A stretch of DNA of 64,000 nt from Mycobacterium sp. (GCA_003987775.1 RXJD01000076.1:1-64000), one strand, 5' to 3'; shown: positions 18,370 to 32,004, numbered from the stretch's first letter. Made by a program: numbers and translations. Notes: a model not told the origin generated them from the sequence alone.

Positions 18370-21300
18370 GTGGACGCCACCAAGCAGGTTGACTACCTGA
18401 AGCGCCTCACCGCGGATCTGCGCCGCACCCGGCGCCGCCTGTCTGAGTTGGAGGGCAGGCTGTCCGAGCCGGTGGCGATTGTGGGCATGGGATGTCGCTA
18501 TCCCGGCGGTGCGGATTCGCCAGAGGCGCTGTGGCAGTTGCTGATCGACGGGCGTGACGGGGTCTCGGACTTTCCGGCGGATCGCGGCTGGGATGTCGAC
18601 GGCATGTACGATCCAGACCCGGATGCGCTCGGCAAAAGTTACACGCGGCGGGGCAGCTTTCTGGCCGACGCCGGCGATTTCGACGCCGGATTCTTCGGCA
18701 TCGGTCCGAACGAAGCTCTCGCGATGGACCCGCAGCAGCGGGTGCTGCTCGAGGTGTCGTGGGAAGCGCTGGAGCGCGCGGGAATCGACCCGACCACGTT
18801 GCGGGGCACTGCCACCGGGGTGTTCGCGGGTGTGATCCACGCCGGTTACGGGGGCGAAGTCAAGGGCGAACTGGAGGGTTACGGCCTCACCGGTTCCACG
18901 TTGAGTGTGGCCTCGGGACGGGTGGCCTACGTGCTGGGTCTCGAGGGCCCGGCAGTGTCGGTGGATACGGCGTGCTCGTCGTCACTGGTGGCACTGCACC
19001 TGGCCGCCCAGTCGTTACGTTCCGGCGAGTGCGACCTGGCACTGGTCGGCGGGGTGACGGTGATGGCCACGCCCGGCGGTTTCGTGGAATTCAGCCGGCA
19101 GCGCGCTCTGGCCGCCGACGGTCGATGCAAGGCGTATGCGGCTGCGGCGGACGGTACGTCATGGGCCGAAGGCGCCGGTGTCCTGGTGGTTGAGCGGCTG
19201 GCCGATGCGCAGCGGCTGGGGCATCAGGTGCTGGCGGTGGTGCGGGGTTCGGCGGTGAATCAGGATGGCGCGTCCAACGGGCTGACCGCGCCCAACGGCC
19301 CGTCGCAGCAACGGGTTATCCGGGCGGCGCTGGCCAGCGCACACCTCGGCGTGGCCGACGTGGACGTCGTCGAAGGACACGGGACCGGCACCACGCTGGG
19401 TGATCCGATCGAGGCCCAGGCGATCTTGGCGACCTACGGCCAGAACCGCGACGAGCCATTGTGGCTGGGATCGATTAAGTCGAACCTGGGCCACTCCTCG
19501 GCCGCGGCGGGCGTGGCCGGCGTGATCAAGATGGTGTTGGCGATGCAGCACGGCGTGATGCCGAAAACGTTGAACGTGGACGCGCCGACGCCGCACGTGG
19601 ATTGGTCAGCCGGTGCGGTGTCCCTGTTGACCGAGGCGCGCCTGTGGCCGGAGCCCGGCCGGCCGCGCCGAGCGGGCGTGTCGTCGTTCGGGATCAGCGG
19701 CACCAACGCGCACGTGATCCTGGAGCAGGCCCCCGCACCGGAATCCGTTGAGCCCGAACCGTTCTCCGGTACCGTCCCGTGGGTGCTGTCGGCCCGTTCG
19801 CCGGCTGCCCTGGCCAACCAGGCCCGGCGCCTGCTGGCGCAGCTGCGCTCCGATGCCGGGGTACGCCCGCTCGATGTGGGTTGGTCACTGGTGACCACCC
19901 GCTCGCTGTTCGAACACCGTGCCGTGGTCGTGGCAGGCGAACGCGCGCAGTTCCTGGACGCTCTCGCCGGCCTTGCCGCCGGAGCGGCGACTGGCGAGGT
20001 GGCGGTGGGTCGCACCCGCCCGGTGGGTCAGACGGTGTTCGTCTTCCCCGGGCAGGGCGCGCAATACCTGAACATGGGCCGTGCACTGTACGAGCGATTC
20101 CCGGTTTTCGCCAAGGCCTTCGACGCGGCCGGCGACGCGTTGAACGGTCATTTGCGAATTCCGTTGCAGCAGGTGGTGTGGGGCAACGACGCGGGTCTGC
20201 TGGAGAGTACGGAGTTCGCCCAGCCGGCACTGTTCGCCGTCGAGGTGGCGTTGGCGGCGCTGCTGCAATCCTGCGGCGTCGTAACGGATGTCGTGCTCGG
20301 CCACTCGGTCGGCGAGATCGCCGCCGCACACGTCGCCGGGGTGCTGTCGCTGGAGGACGCGGCGCGATTGGTGGCGGCCCGCGCCCGGCTGATGGCGGGT
20401 CTTCCGGCCGGCGGAGTCATGGTTGCGGTGGCGGCCGGCGAGGAGGAGGTAGTCGCGGAGCTAATTCCCGGAGCGGGCATCGCCGCGGTCAATGCACCTC
20501 ACGCCGTGGTTATCTCGGGTGAGCAGGCGGCGGTGGACGCCGTGGTGGCGTCGCTGTCGGCCCGGGGCCGGCGGGTGCACCGACTGGCCGTCTCGCATGC
20601 TTTCCATTCCGCATTGATGGAACCGATCCTCGCCGAGTTCGCGGCGGCCCTCGCCGGGGTGTCCTGCTCCGAACCGCGGATCAGCCTGGTGTCCAACGTG
20701 ACCGGTCAGTTGGCCGGACCGGGGTACGGAACCGCCGAATACTGGGTCGAGCACGTGCGGCGGCCGGTGCGGTTCGCCGACAGCGCCCAGCTGGCCGAAT
20801 CGTTGGGGGCCAAGGTTTTTCTCGAGGTCGGTCCCAGCGGCGGACTGATGGCGCTGGCCGAGCAGTCGCTTGCGGGCGAACCCGTGTCCGCCACCCTGAT
20901 AGCCAAGGATCGTCCGGAAGTCGACACGCTGCTGCTCGGTCTCGGCCGGCTGTTCACCGCCGGCGTCGGCGTGCAATGGCGCGAGGCATTCTCCGGCCTC
21001 GGCGCTCAGCGGGTGCCGCTGCCGACCTACGGCTTCAACCGGCAACACTTCTGGCTGGCGGAGCTGGGTGTCGGACCGACGCAGCTGGCCACGGTCGGCC
21101 TGACCGGCAGCGGCCACCCGCTCCTGGGGGTGGTGGTGGAACGGCCGGACGTCGGCGGTGTGGTGTTGAGCGGCTCGCTGTCGCCGGCGGTCCAGAACTG
21201 GTTGTCCGATCACGTCGTCAGCGGCGTGGTGCTGTTCCCGGGAGCCGGCTTCGTCGAACTGGTGTTGCGCGCCGGCGACGAGGCCGGTGCCCCGGTCATC

Positions 21301-24300
21301 GAGGAGCTCACGCTGGTGGCACCGCTGGCGCTGCCGGAAACTGGTGTCGTGCCCGTGCAAGTGGTGGTGGGTGCCGCCGATGACTCCGGACGCCACGGGG
21401 TACGGGTGTATTCGGCGTCCGGCGATTCGTGGGTTCTGCACGCCGAAGGCGTGCTGGGCCCCGGCGGTATCCGGAGCGGAGCGGATCTGTCGGCATGGCC
21501 GCCGGTCGGCGCCTCGGCCGTGGACGTGTCGGGCGTGTACGACCAGTTGGGCGCGCGGGGCTACGGCTACGGTCGAGCCTTCCAGGGCGTCCGGGCGGTG
21601 TGGCGACGGGGACGTGAGGTGTACGCCGAGGTGGTCGCACCCGAGGGAGTCAACGTGCGGCGCTTCGGGATTCACCCCGCGGTGCTGGACGCGGCGCTGC
21701 ACGCCTGGGGATTCGTCGAGGACGGTGCGCAGCTGGCGCTGCCGTTCTCCTGGCAAGGGGTGACCCTGCACGCCACAGGCTCGTCACGGCTGCGGGTCCG
21801 GCTGGCGCCCACCGGCGCCGGCTCGGTGTCGGTGGAACTCGCCGACTCCGCCGGATTGCCGGTGCTGTCGGTCCGGGAATTGGTGGTGCGCGCGGTTTCC
21901 GGGCAAGCACTGGCGGCGGCGGTGCCGACCGGAGCCAGAACGGCTGGCGGCCTGTTGGACGTAACGTGGAAGCCGTTGCAGCACAACGGCTCCGATGTGC
22001 CGAGTGTGGCGTCGGTGTGGGAACCGGAGTCAGATGCGCAGCTGCCCGGTGCAGTATCGCGCGCGACCCACCGCGCGTTGCGGGTGCTGCAGGAGCACCT
22101 CAGTTCGTCCGGGGTGCTCGCGGTCCTGACCAGGGGAGGTGTCGCCCCGCCCAACGGAGCCGTGTCGGACTTGGCGGCCGCCGCGGTGTGGGGTCTGGTG
22201 CGCTCTGCCCAGGCCGAGAACCCGGGGCGGTTCATGCTGATCGATACCGATGATTCGGTGCCGGTGCAGGAGGCGCTGCGCTACGCGGAGCCGCAACTGT
22301 TGGTGCGCTCCGGGGTGGTGTACGGCGCCCGCCTGGTGCGCGCCGCGACGCCGGTGCTCGCGCTCCCGGAGGGTCTGTGGCGGTTGGGCGCCGGCGCCGG
22401 CGGAACGCTGGAGGAACTCACCGTTCGCCCCGGTGAACGGGTGGAATTGGGTCGCGGTCAGGTCAGGGTGGCTGTGGGGGCGGTGGGTGTGAACTTCCGC
22501 GACGTGATGCTGGCGCTGGGCATGTACCCGGGCGTGGCGGAGCTTGGCGTCGAAGGTGCCGGGGTGATCGTCGAGGTGGGTCCCGGGGTGACCGGGTTGT
22601 CGGTAGGCGACGCGGTGATGGGTCATTTGGGCGCGGCAGCCTCCGAAGCGGTCGTGGATCAGCGGATAGTGACCGCGGTGCCGGCGGGTTGGTCGCTGGC
22701 CACCGCCGCCAGCGTGCCCGTGGTGTTCCTGACGGCGCTCTACGGCTTGTCGGTGCTGGGTGGTCTCCGGGCCGGCGAGCGGGTGCTGGTTCATGCCGGC
22801 GCCGGTGGGGTGGGTATGGCCGCCATCCAACTGGCGCGGCACTGGGGATGCGAGGTTTTCGCCACAGCCAGTCGGGGCAAGTGGGACACCCTGCGGGCCA
22901 TGGGTTTGGACGACGATCACATCGGCGATTCGCGGACGCTGGAGTTCGAGGAGAAGTTCCGGGCGGTCACGGGCGGCGAAGGGGTCGACGTCGTGCTCAA
23001 CTCGCTGGCCGGCGAGTTCCTCGATGCCTCGTTACGGCTGACGGCCCCGGGTGGGCGGTTCCTCGAGATGGGCAAGACCGACGTCCGCGACCCGCTGCTT
23101 GTCGCCGAGGAGCACCGCGGAGTGCGTTATCAGGCGTTCGACCTGTTCGAGGCCGGACCCGACCTGATGGCGCAGATGTACGCCGAGATCCTCGGGCTGC
23201 TGCGCGACGGTGCGGTGAAACCGTTGCCGGTCACCGTCTTCGATGTGCGACGCATCCAGCAGGCATACCGGTTCGTCAGCCAGGCCAGGCACATTGGCAA
23301 AGTGGTGCTGACCGTCCCGAACGGGCCGGCCGGCGCACAGTCGCCGTTGACCGGCGGATCCGTGGTGATCACCGGCGGCACCGGAATGGCAGGTGCCGCG
23401 GTGGCGCAGCATCTCGTCGACCGCTACGGGGTGGCGCATGTGGTGCTGGTCAGCAGGTCCGGTTCGCGGGCGGCGGGCGCGGCCGAGTTGGTGGCCGGGC
23501 TGGAGCAGGGCGGGGCGCAGGTGGCGGTCGCGGAGTGCGATGTCGCCGACCGCGCCGCGGTGGCCGCCATGCTGAAGCAGATACCCGAACGATTCCCCCT
23601 CAAGGGCGTGTTCCACGCCGCCGGCGTCATCGACGACACGGTCATCACCTCGTTGACACCAGAGCGCCTCGATGCGGTGCTACGGGTCAAGGTGGACGGT
23701 GCCTGGAACCTGCACGAGCTGACCCGCGACGCGAATCTGGCTGCTTTCGTGATGTTTTCGTCGCTCGCCGGCGTCGTCGGCAGTCCGGGACAGGGGAACT
23801 ACGCCGCGGCCAACGCCTTTCTGGACGGGCTGGCGAGTTATCGTCGCGAACACAATCTGCCCGGGATCTCGATCGGCTGGGGACTCTGGGAAGAGACCAG
23901 TGCGATGACCGGCAAACTCGGCGAACGGGACCTGGCGCGGATGAGGCAGGTCGGATTGTCGCCGCTGCCCACCGAACAGGCGCTGGGACTGCTCGATGCC
24001 GCCCTGCTTGCCGATCACCCGGTGCCCGTGGCTGCGCGCCTGGACACCACCGCCCTGACCAGCGAGGCCGACCTGCCCCCGCTCTGGCATGACCTGGTGA
24101 CTCGTCCGAGCCGACGAGTGATCGATGCCGCCGACACCAACTCGGCGGCCGGCAGCATGGTCGAGCGGCTGCACACCCTGGCCCCCGAGCAACGTCTCCA
24201 GGCTCTCACCGAGCTGATCTCCTCAAGTGCCGCAACGGTTCTGGGTCATAGCAGCGCGGTCGACATCGACGGCAACAAGGCATTCCAGGAACTGGGGTTC

Positions 24301-24657
24301 GACTCGCTGACCGCCGTGGAGCTCCGTAATCGGCTGAAAACCGCGACCGGACTTACCCTTTCACCCACCTTGATCTTCGATTACCCGACGCCGGCCGCAC
24401 TGGCGCAATACCTGGCCGATCAGTTGGACACCGGTGCGCCGCCGGCCGGCGAACCGCAGAACCTGCTGGCCCGCTTCGAGGACGTCAGCCGTGAACTCGA
24501 CACCCTGGTCCGCCGGCCCGACTGGAGCCCCGAAGAGAAGACCCAAGTCACCACCAGGCTGCAGGCGCTCATCGCCCAACTGAGCGCTCCGGCCGCTGAG
24601 GATTTGGCCGCCAAGAGTGAGCTTCGCGCTCTCCTCGATGACGACTTCACTCCCTGA
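18370..24657 (+). CDS. pks8: Type I modular polyketide synthase, KS-AT-DH-ER-KR-ACP (unsplit pks8/pks17)
   Basis: A 2095-residue single module that covers what Mtb annotates as two genes, pks8 (about 1600 residues) and pks17 (about 500). No break is seen between ER and KR here. Features are a docking helix ([18 protein letters not shown]), KS Cys202 (DTACSSS), AT Ser646 (GHSVGE) with HAFH at 743-746 predicting malonyl-CoA, DH His948, ER loop after His1475 ([11 protein letters not shown]), KR with GGTGMAG near 1669 and Tyr1811, and ACP Ser1979 (LGFDSL). The GTG start follows a GAGGAA ribosome site. The C-terminal tail resembles that of Pks7. A saturated, unbranched two-carbon extension is predicted. 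Confidence 0.93.
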   Translation: MDATKQVDYLKRLTADLRRTRRRLSELEGRLSEPVAIVGMGCRYPGGADSPEALWQLLIDGRDGVSDFPADRGWDVDGMYDPDPDALGKSYTRRGSFLADAGDFDAGFFGIGPNEALAMDPQQRVLLEVSWEALERAGIDPTTLRGTATGVFAGVIHAGYGGEVKGELEGYGLTGSTLSVASGRVAYVLGLEGPAVSVDTACSSSLVALHLAAQSLRSGECDLALVGGVTVMATPGGFVEFSRQRALAADGRCKAYAAAADGTSWAEGAGVLVVERLADAQRLGHQVLAVVRGSAVNQDGASNGLTAPNGPSQQRVIRAALASAHLGVADVDVVEGHGTGTTLGDPIEAQAILATYGQNRDEPLWLGSIKSNLGHSSAAAGVAGVIKMVLAMQHGVMPKTLNVDAPTPHVDWSAGAVSLLTEARLWPEPGRPRRAGVSSFGISGTNAHVILEQAPAPESVEPEPFSGTVPWVLSARSPAALANQARRLLAQLRSDAGVRPLDVGWSLVTTRSLFEHRAVVVAGERAQFLDALAGLAAGAATGEVAVGRTRPVGQTVFVFPGQGAQYLNMGRALYERFPVFAKAFDAAGDALNGHLRIPLQQVVWGNDAGLLESTEFAQPALFAVEVALAALLQSCGVVTDVVLGHSVGEIAAAHVAGVLSLEDAARLVAARARLMAGLPAGGVMVAVAAGEEEVVAELIPGAGIAAVNAPHAVVISGEQAAVDAVVASLSARGRRVHRLAVSHAFHSALMEPILAEFAAALAGVSCSEPRISLVSNVTGQLAGPGYGTAEYWVEHVRRPVRFADSAQLAESLGAKVFLEVGPSGGLMALAEQSLAGEPVSATLIAKDRPEVDTLLLGLGRLFTAGVGVQWREAFSGLGAQRVPLPTYGFNRQHFWLAELGVGPTQLATVGLTGSGHPLLGVVVERPDVGGVVLSGSLSPAVQNWLSDHVVSGVVLFPGAGFVELVLRAGDEAGAPVIEELTLVAPLALPETGVVPVQVVVGAADDSGRHGVRVYSASGDSWVLHAEGVLGPGGIRSGADLSAWPPVGASAVDVSGVYDQLGARGYGYGRAFQGVRAVWRRGREVYAEVVAPEGVNVRRFGIHPAVLDAALHAWGFVEDGAQLALPFSWQGVTLHATGSSRLRVRLAPTGAGSVSVELADSAGLPVLSVRELVVRAVSGQALAAAVPTGARTAGGLLDVTWKPLQHNGSDVPSVASVWEPESDAQLPGAVSRATHRALRVLQEHLSSSGVLAVLTRGGVAPPNGAVSDLAAAAVWGLVRSAQAENPGRFMLIDTDDSVPVQEALRYAEPQLLVRSGVVYGARLVRAATPVLALPEGLWRLGAGAGGTLEELTVRPGERVELGRGQVRVAVGAVGVNFRDVMLALGMYPGVAELGVEGAGVIVEVGPGVTGLSVGDAVMGHLGAAASEAVVDQRIVTAVPAGWSLATAASVPVVFLTALYGLSVLGGLRAGERVLVHAGAGGVGMAAIQLARHWGCEVFATASRGKWDTLRAMGLDDDHIGDSRTLEFEEKFRAVTGGEGVDVVLNSLAGEFLDASLRLTAPGGRFLEMGKTDVRDPLLVAEEHRGVRYQAFDLFEAGPDLMAQMYAEILGLLRDGAVKPLPVTVFDVRRIQQAYRFVSQARHIGKVVLTVPNGPAGAQSPLTGGSVVITGGTGMAGAAVAQHLVDRYGVAHVVLVSRSGSRAAGAAELVAGLEQGGAQVAVAECDVADRAAVAAMLKQIPERFPLKGVFHAAGVIDDTVITSLTPERLDAVLRVKVDGAWNLHELTRDANLAAFVMFSSLAGVVGSPGQGNYAAANAFLDGLASYRREHNLPGISIGWGLWEETSAMTGKLGERDLARMRQVGLSPLPTEQALGLLDAALLADHPVPVAARLDTTALTSEADLPPLWHDLVTRPSRRVIDAADTNSAAGSMVERLHTLAPEQRLQALTELISSSAATVLGHSSAVDIDGNKAFQELGFDSLTAVELRNRLKTATGLTLSPTLIFDYPTPAALAQYLADQLDTGAPPAGEPQNLLARFEDVSRELDTLVRRPDWSPEEKTQVTTRLQALIAQLSAPAAEDLAAKSELRALLDDDFTP

Positions 24658-24667
24658 GAGGGTCGCC

Positions 24668-27600
24668 GTGCAGCCGACGGACATTGCCATCATCGGGTTG
24701 GCGTGCCGTTTTCCGGGGGCCGCCAACCCGCGCGAATTCTGGCAGCTGCTGCGCGACGGACGTGAGGTGATCGAACCTCTTACCGGAGCAGGCGATTTCG
24801 ACGCCCAGTTCTTCAATGTCGCACCGCGCGAGGCGTGCGCCATGGACCCGCGGCAACGGCTGGCGATGGAATTGACCTGGGAACTGCTCGAAGACGCATT
24901 CCTGGTGCCGGAGACCGTGCGTGGTGAGCAGGTCGCCGTCTACCTCGGCGCCATGAACGACGATTACGCGCTGCTGACCCTGGCGGGGCAGGTCGACCAC
25001 CATTCGTTCGCCGGTCTGAGCCGGGCGATGATTGCCAACCGCGTCTCGTATGCGTTCGGTTTACGCGGCCCCAGCATGACCGTCGACTCCGGGCAGTCGT
25101 CGTCTCTGGTCGCGGTCCACGAGGCGTGCGCCGCGCTGCGGGCAGGCACGGCGGCGATGGCGGTCGCCGGCGGCGTGCACCTCAACCTGGCATCCGAAAC
25201 AGCGCTGCTGGAAACGGAATTCGGTGCGCTGTCGCCGACCGGGCACACCTACGCCTTCGACCGGCGCGGTGACGGATATGTGCGCGGCGACGGTGCCGGT
25301 CTGGTCCTGCTGAAGCCGCTCGGCGACGCCGTGCGCGACGGAAACCGCGTCCGTGCCGTCATTTCCGGCAGCGCCGTCGGCAACGCAGGCCACGAGAGCA
25401 GCAGTCTGGCGGTGCCCTCGGCCGCCGCCCAGGCCGACGTCATCCGGCGCGCACTGGCCGACGCCCGTCTGGAGTGCGACGACGTCGGCTATGTGGAGGC
25501 CCACGGGACCGGGACCGCGGTCGGGGATCCGGTAGAGGCCCGGGCACTCGGATCCGTGTTCGGTGGGCGTCACCAGGTGGCCATCGGCTCCGTCAAGACC
25601 AACATCGGGCACACCGGTGCGGCAGCCGGGGTTGCGGGCCTGATCAAAGTGGTGCTGTCGCTCGAAAACGGTTCGCTTCCAGCCAGTCTCAACTTCGCCG
25701 ACCCGACGATCGACCTGGCTGCGGCGGGCTTGCGGGTCAACACCGCCCTGACACCGTGGGCGGCGCCGCGGCGCGCCGGTGTCTCATCGTTCGGCATGGG
25801 CGGCACCAATGCTCACGTGATCGTCGAACAGGCTCCCGAGCCCGAGCGGTTCGACGCCGCGCCGGTCGACGAGGCGCCGCCCGACGTGGTCACCGTCCCG
25901 TGGGTGCTCAGCGGGCGCTCGACAGACGCGCTGGCCGGTCAGGCGGCGCGGCTGGCCGGACAGGCCGACGGCGCAATTGCCGACGTGGGTTGGTCGTTGG
26001 CGACCACCCGTGCGGTGTTCGATCATCGGGCCGTGATCGTCGGTTCCGACCGGGCGCAGATGATCGCCGGCGCGCACGCTGTGGCGTCGGGCACGCCGGG
26101 TTCCGGCGTGGTGGTGGGCCGGGCCGGCGGTCCGGGAAAGACGGTGTTCGTCTTTCCCGGGCAGGGCTCGCAGTACCTGGGCATGGGTCGGCGGCTGCAC
26201 CGCCGGTTCCCGGTATTCGCCGCGGCGTTCGACGAGGTGGCCACCGCGCTGGATCCGCATCTCAGATTGCCACTGCGACAAGTGATGTGGGGACGCGATC
26301 AGACGTTATCGCACAGCACCGAGTTCGCTCAGCCGAGCCTTTTCGCGGTGCAGCTGGCGGTGGCCGCACTCGTGCGGTCCTGGGGCGTGACCCCTGAGCT
26401 GCTGCTGGGCCACTCAGTGGGTGAGATCGCGGCCGCTCAGCTGGCCGGGGTGTTGTCACTGGCGGATGCGGCGCGGCTGGTCGCTCTTCGCGGCCGGCTG
26501 ATGGCCGGGCTGCCGGCGGGCGGGGTGATGGTCGCGGTAGCCGCCGGGGAAGCTGACGTGCAGCCGTTGCTGGGGCAGCGCGTCAGTCTGGCCGCGGTGA
26601 ACGCGCCGGATTCCGTCGTGTTGTCGGGGCCGGAAGCTGCGGTGGGCGCGGTGGCCGATCAGTTGGCGGCACAAGGCCGCCGGGTACACCGGCTGGCGGT
26701 GTCGCACGCCTTCCACTCGGCGCTGATGGAGCCCATGCTCGAAGAGTTCTCGACCGCACTGTCCGGTCTCGGTTTCTCGGAGCCGCGAATCGGGTTGATA
26801 TCCAACATCACTGGTGAGGCCGCCGGCGCCGGATACGGTTCGGCCCGGTACTGGGTGGACCATGTGCGCAAGCCGGTGCGGTTCGCCGACGGGGTGCGCA
26901 CCGCGACCGCCCTGGGCGGCGGGGTGTTCATCGAAGTCGGCCCGGGCGCCGGTCTGACGGGTGATCAGGATGTCTCGGTCGTGACGTTGTCGGACGGTGT
27001 TGCCGAGGCCGATACGGTGCTGACCGCCGCGGGGGCGCTGTTCACCAGGGGAGTGGACATCGACTGGGCGGCCACGTTCAGCGGTCTCAAAGCCCGCCGC
27101 GTCGAGCTGCCGACCTACGCATTCGCGCGGCGACACTTCTGGGTTGGGGCCGAAGCGGACACGCCGGACAGCGCACCGCGTTCGCAACGGTGGCGAGAGC
27201 TCGATTCCGGCGAGCGGTATCGCCGGCTGGTCGACTTGGTGTGCTTGCATGCCGCCGCGGTACTCGGATATGCCGGGCCGGGCGACATCGGTCCCCGACA
27301 GGCGTTCCAAGACCTGGGCTTCACCTCGATGAGCGGTGTGGAACTGCGCAACCGGCTGAAAACGGACAGCACTTTGGCGGGATTGTCACTATCGCGCACC
27401 ATGATTTTCGACTATCCGACTCCGCATGATCTGGCCGAGCACCTCGCGCAACAACTGTCAGACGAGGCCGGCGACGAATCCGAGGACCACCGCATTTGGT
27501 CCTTATTGAACACGATTCCAATCCGCGAGCTGCGGCGTACCGGTTTACTCGACAAACTGCTGCTGCTGGCGGGCAAGCCAGAAAACCCCAGTTCAGAAGA

Positions 27601-27685
27601 CACCTCCAGCGAGGATGTAATCGACTCGCTGAGTCCTGATGCGCTAATCGCAATGACCCTCGAGCCCGGAGATGATAAAGGCTGA
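24668..27685 (+). CDS. pks9: Loading-type polyketide synthase, KSQ-AT-ACP
   Basis: About 1005 residues with KS, AT and ACP only, and no reductive domains. The KS active-site Cys is replaced by Gln143 (VDSGQSSSL), while the KS histidines are kept (EAHGTGT, NIGHTG). This is the KSQ signature of loading modules that decarboxylate malonyl-ACP to make an acetyl starter. The AT has Ser583 (GHSVGE) and HAFH at 680-683, so malonyl-CoA. The ACP serine is Ser887 in LGFTSM, a variant of LGFDSL. A 110-residue tail after the ACP could dock to the next protein. I prefer the GTG at 24668, five bases after AGAGGG and ten after the pks8 stop; ATG 24638 or 24617 would overlap pks8. Confidence 0.88.
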   Translation: MQPTDIAIIGLACRFPGAANPREFWQLLRDGREVIEPLTGAGDFDAQFFNVAPREACAMDPRQRLAMELTWELLEDAFLVPETVRGEQVAVYLGAMNDDYALLTLAGQVDHHSFAGLSRAMIANRVSYAFGLRGPSMTVDSGQSSSLVAVHEACAALRAGTAAMAVAGGVHLNLASETALLETEFGALSPTGHTYAFDRRGDGYVRGDGAGLVLLKPLGDAVRDGNRVRAVISGSAVGNAGHESSSLAVPSAAAQADVIRRALADARLECDDVGYVEAHGTGTAVGDPVEARALGSVFGGRHQVAIGSVKTNIGHTGAAAGVAGLIKVVLSLENGSLPASLNFADPTIDLAAAGLRVNTALTPWAAPRRAGVSSFGMGGTNAHVIVEQAPEPERFDAAPVDEAPPDVVTVPWVLSGRSTDALAGQAARLAGQADGAIADVGWSLATTRAVFDHRAVIVGSDRAQMIAGAHAVASGTPGSGVVVGRAGGPGKTVFVFPGQGSQYLGMGRRLHRRFPVFAAAFDEVATALDPHLRLPLRQVMWGRDQTLSHSTEFAQPSLFAVQLAVAALVRSWGVTPELLLGHSVGEIAAAQLAGVLSLADAARLVALRGRLMAGLPAGGVMVAVAAGEADVQPLLGQRVSLAAVNAPDSVVLSGPEAAVGAVADQLAAQGRRVHRLAVSHAFHSALMEPMLEEFSTALSGLGFSEPRIGLISNITGEAAGAGYGSARYWVDHVRKPVRFADGVRTATALGGGVFIEVGPGAGLTGDQDVSVVTLSDGVAEADTVLTAAGALFTRGVDIDWAATFSGLKARRVELPTYAFARRHFWVGAEADTPDSAPRSQRWRELDSGERYRRLVDLVCLHAAAVLGYAGPGDIGPRQAFQDLGFTSMSGVELRNRLKTDSTLAGLSLSRTMIFDYPTPHDLAEHLAQQLSDEAGDESEDHRIWSLLNTIPIRELRRTGLLDKLLLLAGKPENPSSEDTSSEDVIDSLSPDALIAMTLEPGDDKG

Positions 27686-27747
27686 CAAAGGGTGCTCTCC
27701 GCACATATTTCTCACACAAATAAGACAGGTGTTGAATATCACCCTTT

Positions 27748-27776
27748 TTGCCAGGCCACAAAATCGCCACTAAACT
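27748..27776 (+). promoter_or_regulatory. Predicted promoter of pks11
   Basis: TTGCCA at 27748-27753 and TAAACT at 27771-27776 are spaced by exactly 17 bases. They lie in a 154-base AT-enriched gap after pks9 and predict a transcript start about 57 bases before pks11. Hexamers, spacing and some flanking bases match the promoter upstream of pks10. Confidence 0.6.
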
Positions 27777-27839
27777 CCGGGTTTTGAGAAGTCTTTTCGG
27801 GGTGGGCTATCCGGCGAGCAACTGAATGAGGCAGGGTCA

Positions 27840-28901
27840 ATGAGCGTCATCGCAGGGGTCTTCGGTGCGTTGCCACCACACCGATACAGCCAGAGTGAGA
27901 TCACCGATCTGTTCGTCGAGTTTCCCGGGTTGAAGGAACACGAAGAGATCGTTCGGCGCCTGCACAAGTCCGCCAAGGTGAACAACCGCCACTTCGTGTT
28001 GCCGCTGGAGCGCTACCCGGCGCTGAACGACTTCGGCGACGCCAACGAGATCTTCATCGACAAGGCGGTCGACCTTGGCATCGAGGCGCTGATGGGTGCG
28101 CTGGATGAGGCCGGTCTGCAGCCGCAGGACATCGACCTGATCGCCACCACTACGGTCACCGGCGTCGCGGTGCCCTCGCTGGACGCCCGGATCGCCGGGC
28201 GGCTCGGTCTTCGGCCTGATGTACGCCGCATGCCGCTGTTCGGGCTGGGTTGCGTGGCCGGGGCGGCCGGGGTGGCTCGCCTGAACGACTACCTGCGCGG
28301 GGCGCCCGACGGCGTCGCGGTGTTGATCTCCGTCGAGCTCTGTTCGCTGACCTACCCGGCGGTCAAACCCACGGTGTCCGGCCTGATCGGGACCGCGCTG
28401 TTCGGTGACGGCGCCGCTGCGGTCGTGGCCGTCGGTGACCGTCGCGCCGAACAGATCAACGCCACCGGCCCGGCCATCGTCGACTCCCGCAGCCGGCTGT
28501 ACCCCGAATCGCTGGACATCATGGGCTGGGATGTGGGCTCGCATGGCCTGCAACTGCGCCTGTCGCCGGACCTGACCGACCTCATCCAGGCGCACCTGCC
28601 CGCCGATGTCGACGGTTTCCTTGCTCTGCACGATTTGACCAGGCAGGACATCGGCACCTGGGTCAGTCACCCTGGGGGCCCGAAGGTGATCGACGCGATC
28701 ACCAACTCTCTCGAGTTACCGCCGGAGGCGCTCGAGCTGACCTGGCGTTCCCTCGGGGAGATCGGCAACCTGTCCTCGTCGTCGGTGCTGCACATCCTGC
28801 GCGACACCATCGAGAAGCGGCCGCCCAGCGGTAGCCCCGGCCTGATGCTGGCGATGGGACCGGGTTTCTGCGCCGAGCTCGTGCTACTGCGCTGGCACTG
28901 A
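27840..28901 (+). CDS. pks11: Type III polyketide synthase (chalcone synthase-like)
   Basis: 353 residues, the same length as Pks10 and clearly its paralogue, with the same [14 protein letters not shown] start. The catalytic residues are Cys138 ([12 protein letters not shown]), His in VSHPGGPK and Asn in [11 protein letters not shown]. In Mtb, Pks11 has been described as making alkylpyrone-type products from long-chain starters. It has its own predicted promoter, so it may be expressed apart from pks7-pks9. Its last 18 bases overlap the 3' end of cyp139, which converges from the other strand. Confidence 0.93.
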   Translation: MSVIAGVFGALPPHRYSQSEITDLFVEFPGLKEHEEIVRRLHKSAKVNNRHFVLPLERYPALNDFGDANEIFIDKAVDLGIEALMGALDEAGLQPQDIDLIATTTVTGVAVPSLDARIAGRLGLRPDVRRMPLFGLGCVAGAAGVARLNDYLRGAPDGVAVLISVELCSLTYPAVKPTVSGLIGTALFGDGAAAVVAVGDRRAEQINATGPAIVDSRSRLYPESLDIMGWDVGSHGLQLRLSPDLTDLIQAHLPADVDGFLALHDLTRQDIGTWVSHPGGPKVIDAITNSLELPPEALELTWRSLGEIGNLSSSSVLHILRDTIEKRPPSGSPGLMLAMGPGFCAELVLLRWH

Positions 28902-30178
28902 CTCGAGGACTTGCACCGTCAGACCCGGTTGGGGACTGAGCGAGGCGAAGTTGCCGGCCCGAATGCGGCGTTGGTCCGGCAGGCTCAGCGTGGTCCGTGC
29001 CAGCAGCCGGGCCAGCATCACCGTCATCTCGGTCAGAGCCATCACCGAGCCGATGCACCGGTGCAAGCCGCCGCTGAACGGAATGAACTCGTGCGGAGCG
29101 GGCTTGCGGTAGCCCGGGGCCGTTGCGTCCCATCGTTGCGGACGGAATTCCGTTGGCTGCGGCCATAATTCGGCGATCCGGTGGGTGACGTATGCGCTGA
29201 AGACGAGCATCCGTCCCGCGGGGATCCGGTGCCCGTCGAATCGCAGTTCCCGCATCACCCGGCGCGCCGAGATCACTCCCGGCGGGTACAGCCGAAGCGT
29301 CTCGTGCACAACGCCGTTGAGGTATGTCAGGTCGGGCAGATCCGCGGCGGTCGGGGCCGCACCGCCCAGCACGTGTTTCACCTCGGCGGCCGCGGTATCC
29401 CACGCCCCCGGCACCGTCAACAGCAGATAGGCGGCCCACGCGAGCGCGCCACTGGTGGTTTCGAAGCCGGCGGTGATCATCGACACGATCTGGTCGCGGA
29501 TCTCGTTGTCCGACAACGTCTGTCCCTCGTCGGACCGTCCGTGCAGCAGCGTCGTCAGCAGGTGGTCGTCAGGTCTGGGCCGGGCACGGGCATCGGCGAT
29601 CTCGGCGTCCATCAACGCGTCGATGCGCGCGCGGGCCGCCATCGCCTTTCGCCAGCCGGGGGAGTTGAACCGCCGCTGCAGCGCCATCACCTGCGGTAGC
29701 TGATGAGTGAGGTCCAGCAGCGGCTGCAATTGTGCACCGAGGAAATCCGAATGCGTGGCCATTCGGGAACCGAACAGGCTTTCCGCGGTACTGCGCCGCA
29801 CCGCCGAACGGAAATCCTGGTAGATGTCCAACCGCTGGCCGGGACGCCAGCCGTCGATCATGACGTCGACGGAGCGCGCCATGGTCTGTACGTATTCCTG
29901 GACCTGGCGGTGACGCAACCCCGGCGCCACCACGCTGCGCCGGCGGCGGTGGTCTTCACCGTCGCTGACGATCAGCGCAGTCGGGCCGTCCACCGGCGCC
30001 AGGGTCTCGAACGTCTCCCGCCAGCTGAACGAGTCGGCGTTGGCGAAGACGAACTTGTTCGCTTCGGGCCCCAGCAGATAGACGAAGCCGCGCCGGCCGA
30101 TCCCGGCGTTGAGTACCGGGCCACGGCGCCGGTAGGCCGCCAGCAGCGCCTCACCGGGCGGGTAGGACACCACCGGCT

Positions 30179-30182
<4 letters not shown>
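28884..30182 (-). CDS. cyp139: Cytochrome P450, CYP139 family
   Basis: A 432-residue P450 matching Mtb CYP139A1, which also sits beside pks11. It has the I-helix [12 protein letters not shown], ExxR (ETLR) and the heme loop [10 protein letters not shown], with Cys376 as heme ligand. I start it at the GTG at 30182, which overlaps the stop of the upstream ABC-F gene as GTGA, giving [14 protein letters not shown]. Position and co-conservation suggest it oxidises the product of the neighbouring polyketide enzymes; the substrate is not known from sequence. Redox partners are not encoded nearby. Confidence 0.93.
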
Positions 30183-31951
<1,769 letters not shown>

Positions 31952-32004
31952 CGGACCGAGGCTACCGGCCCCGCTGTCGGCTACCGCCGACACCGGCCAA
32001 GATG

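Noticed and set aside
27727..27749. AGGTG-loop-CACC followed by CTTTTT after pks9, as an intrinsic terminator
   Set aside because: The stem is only four to five base pairs with an AT-rich loop, and the T-run coincides with the -35 region of the pks11 promoter; not strong enough to list.
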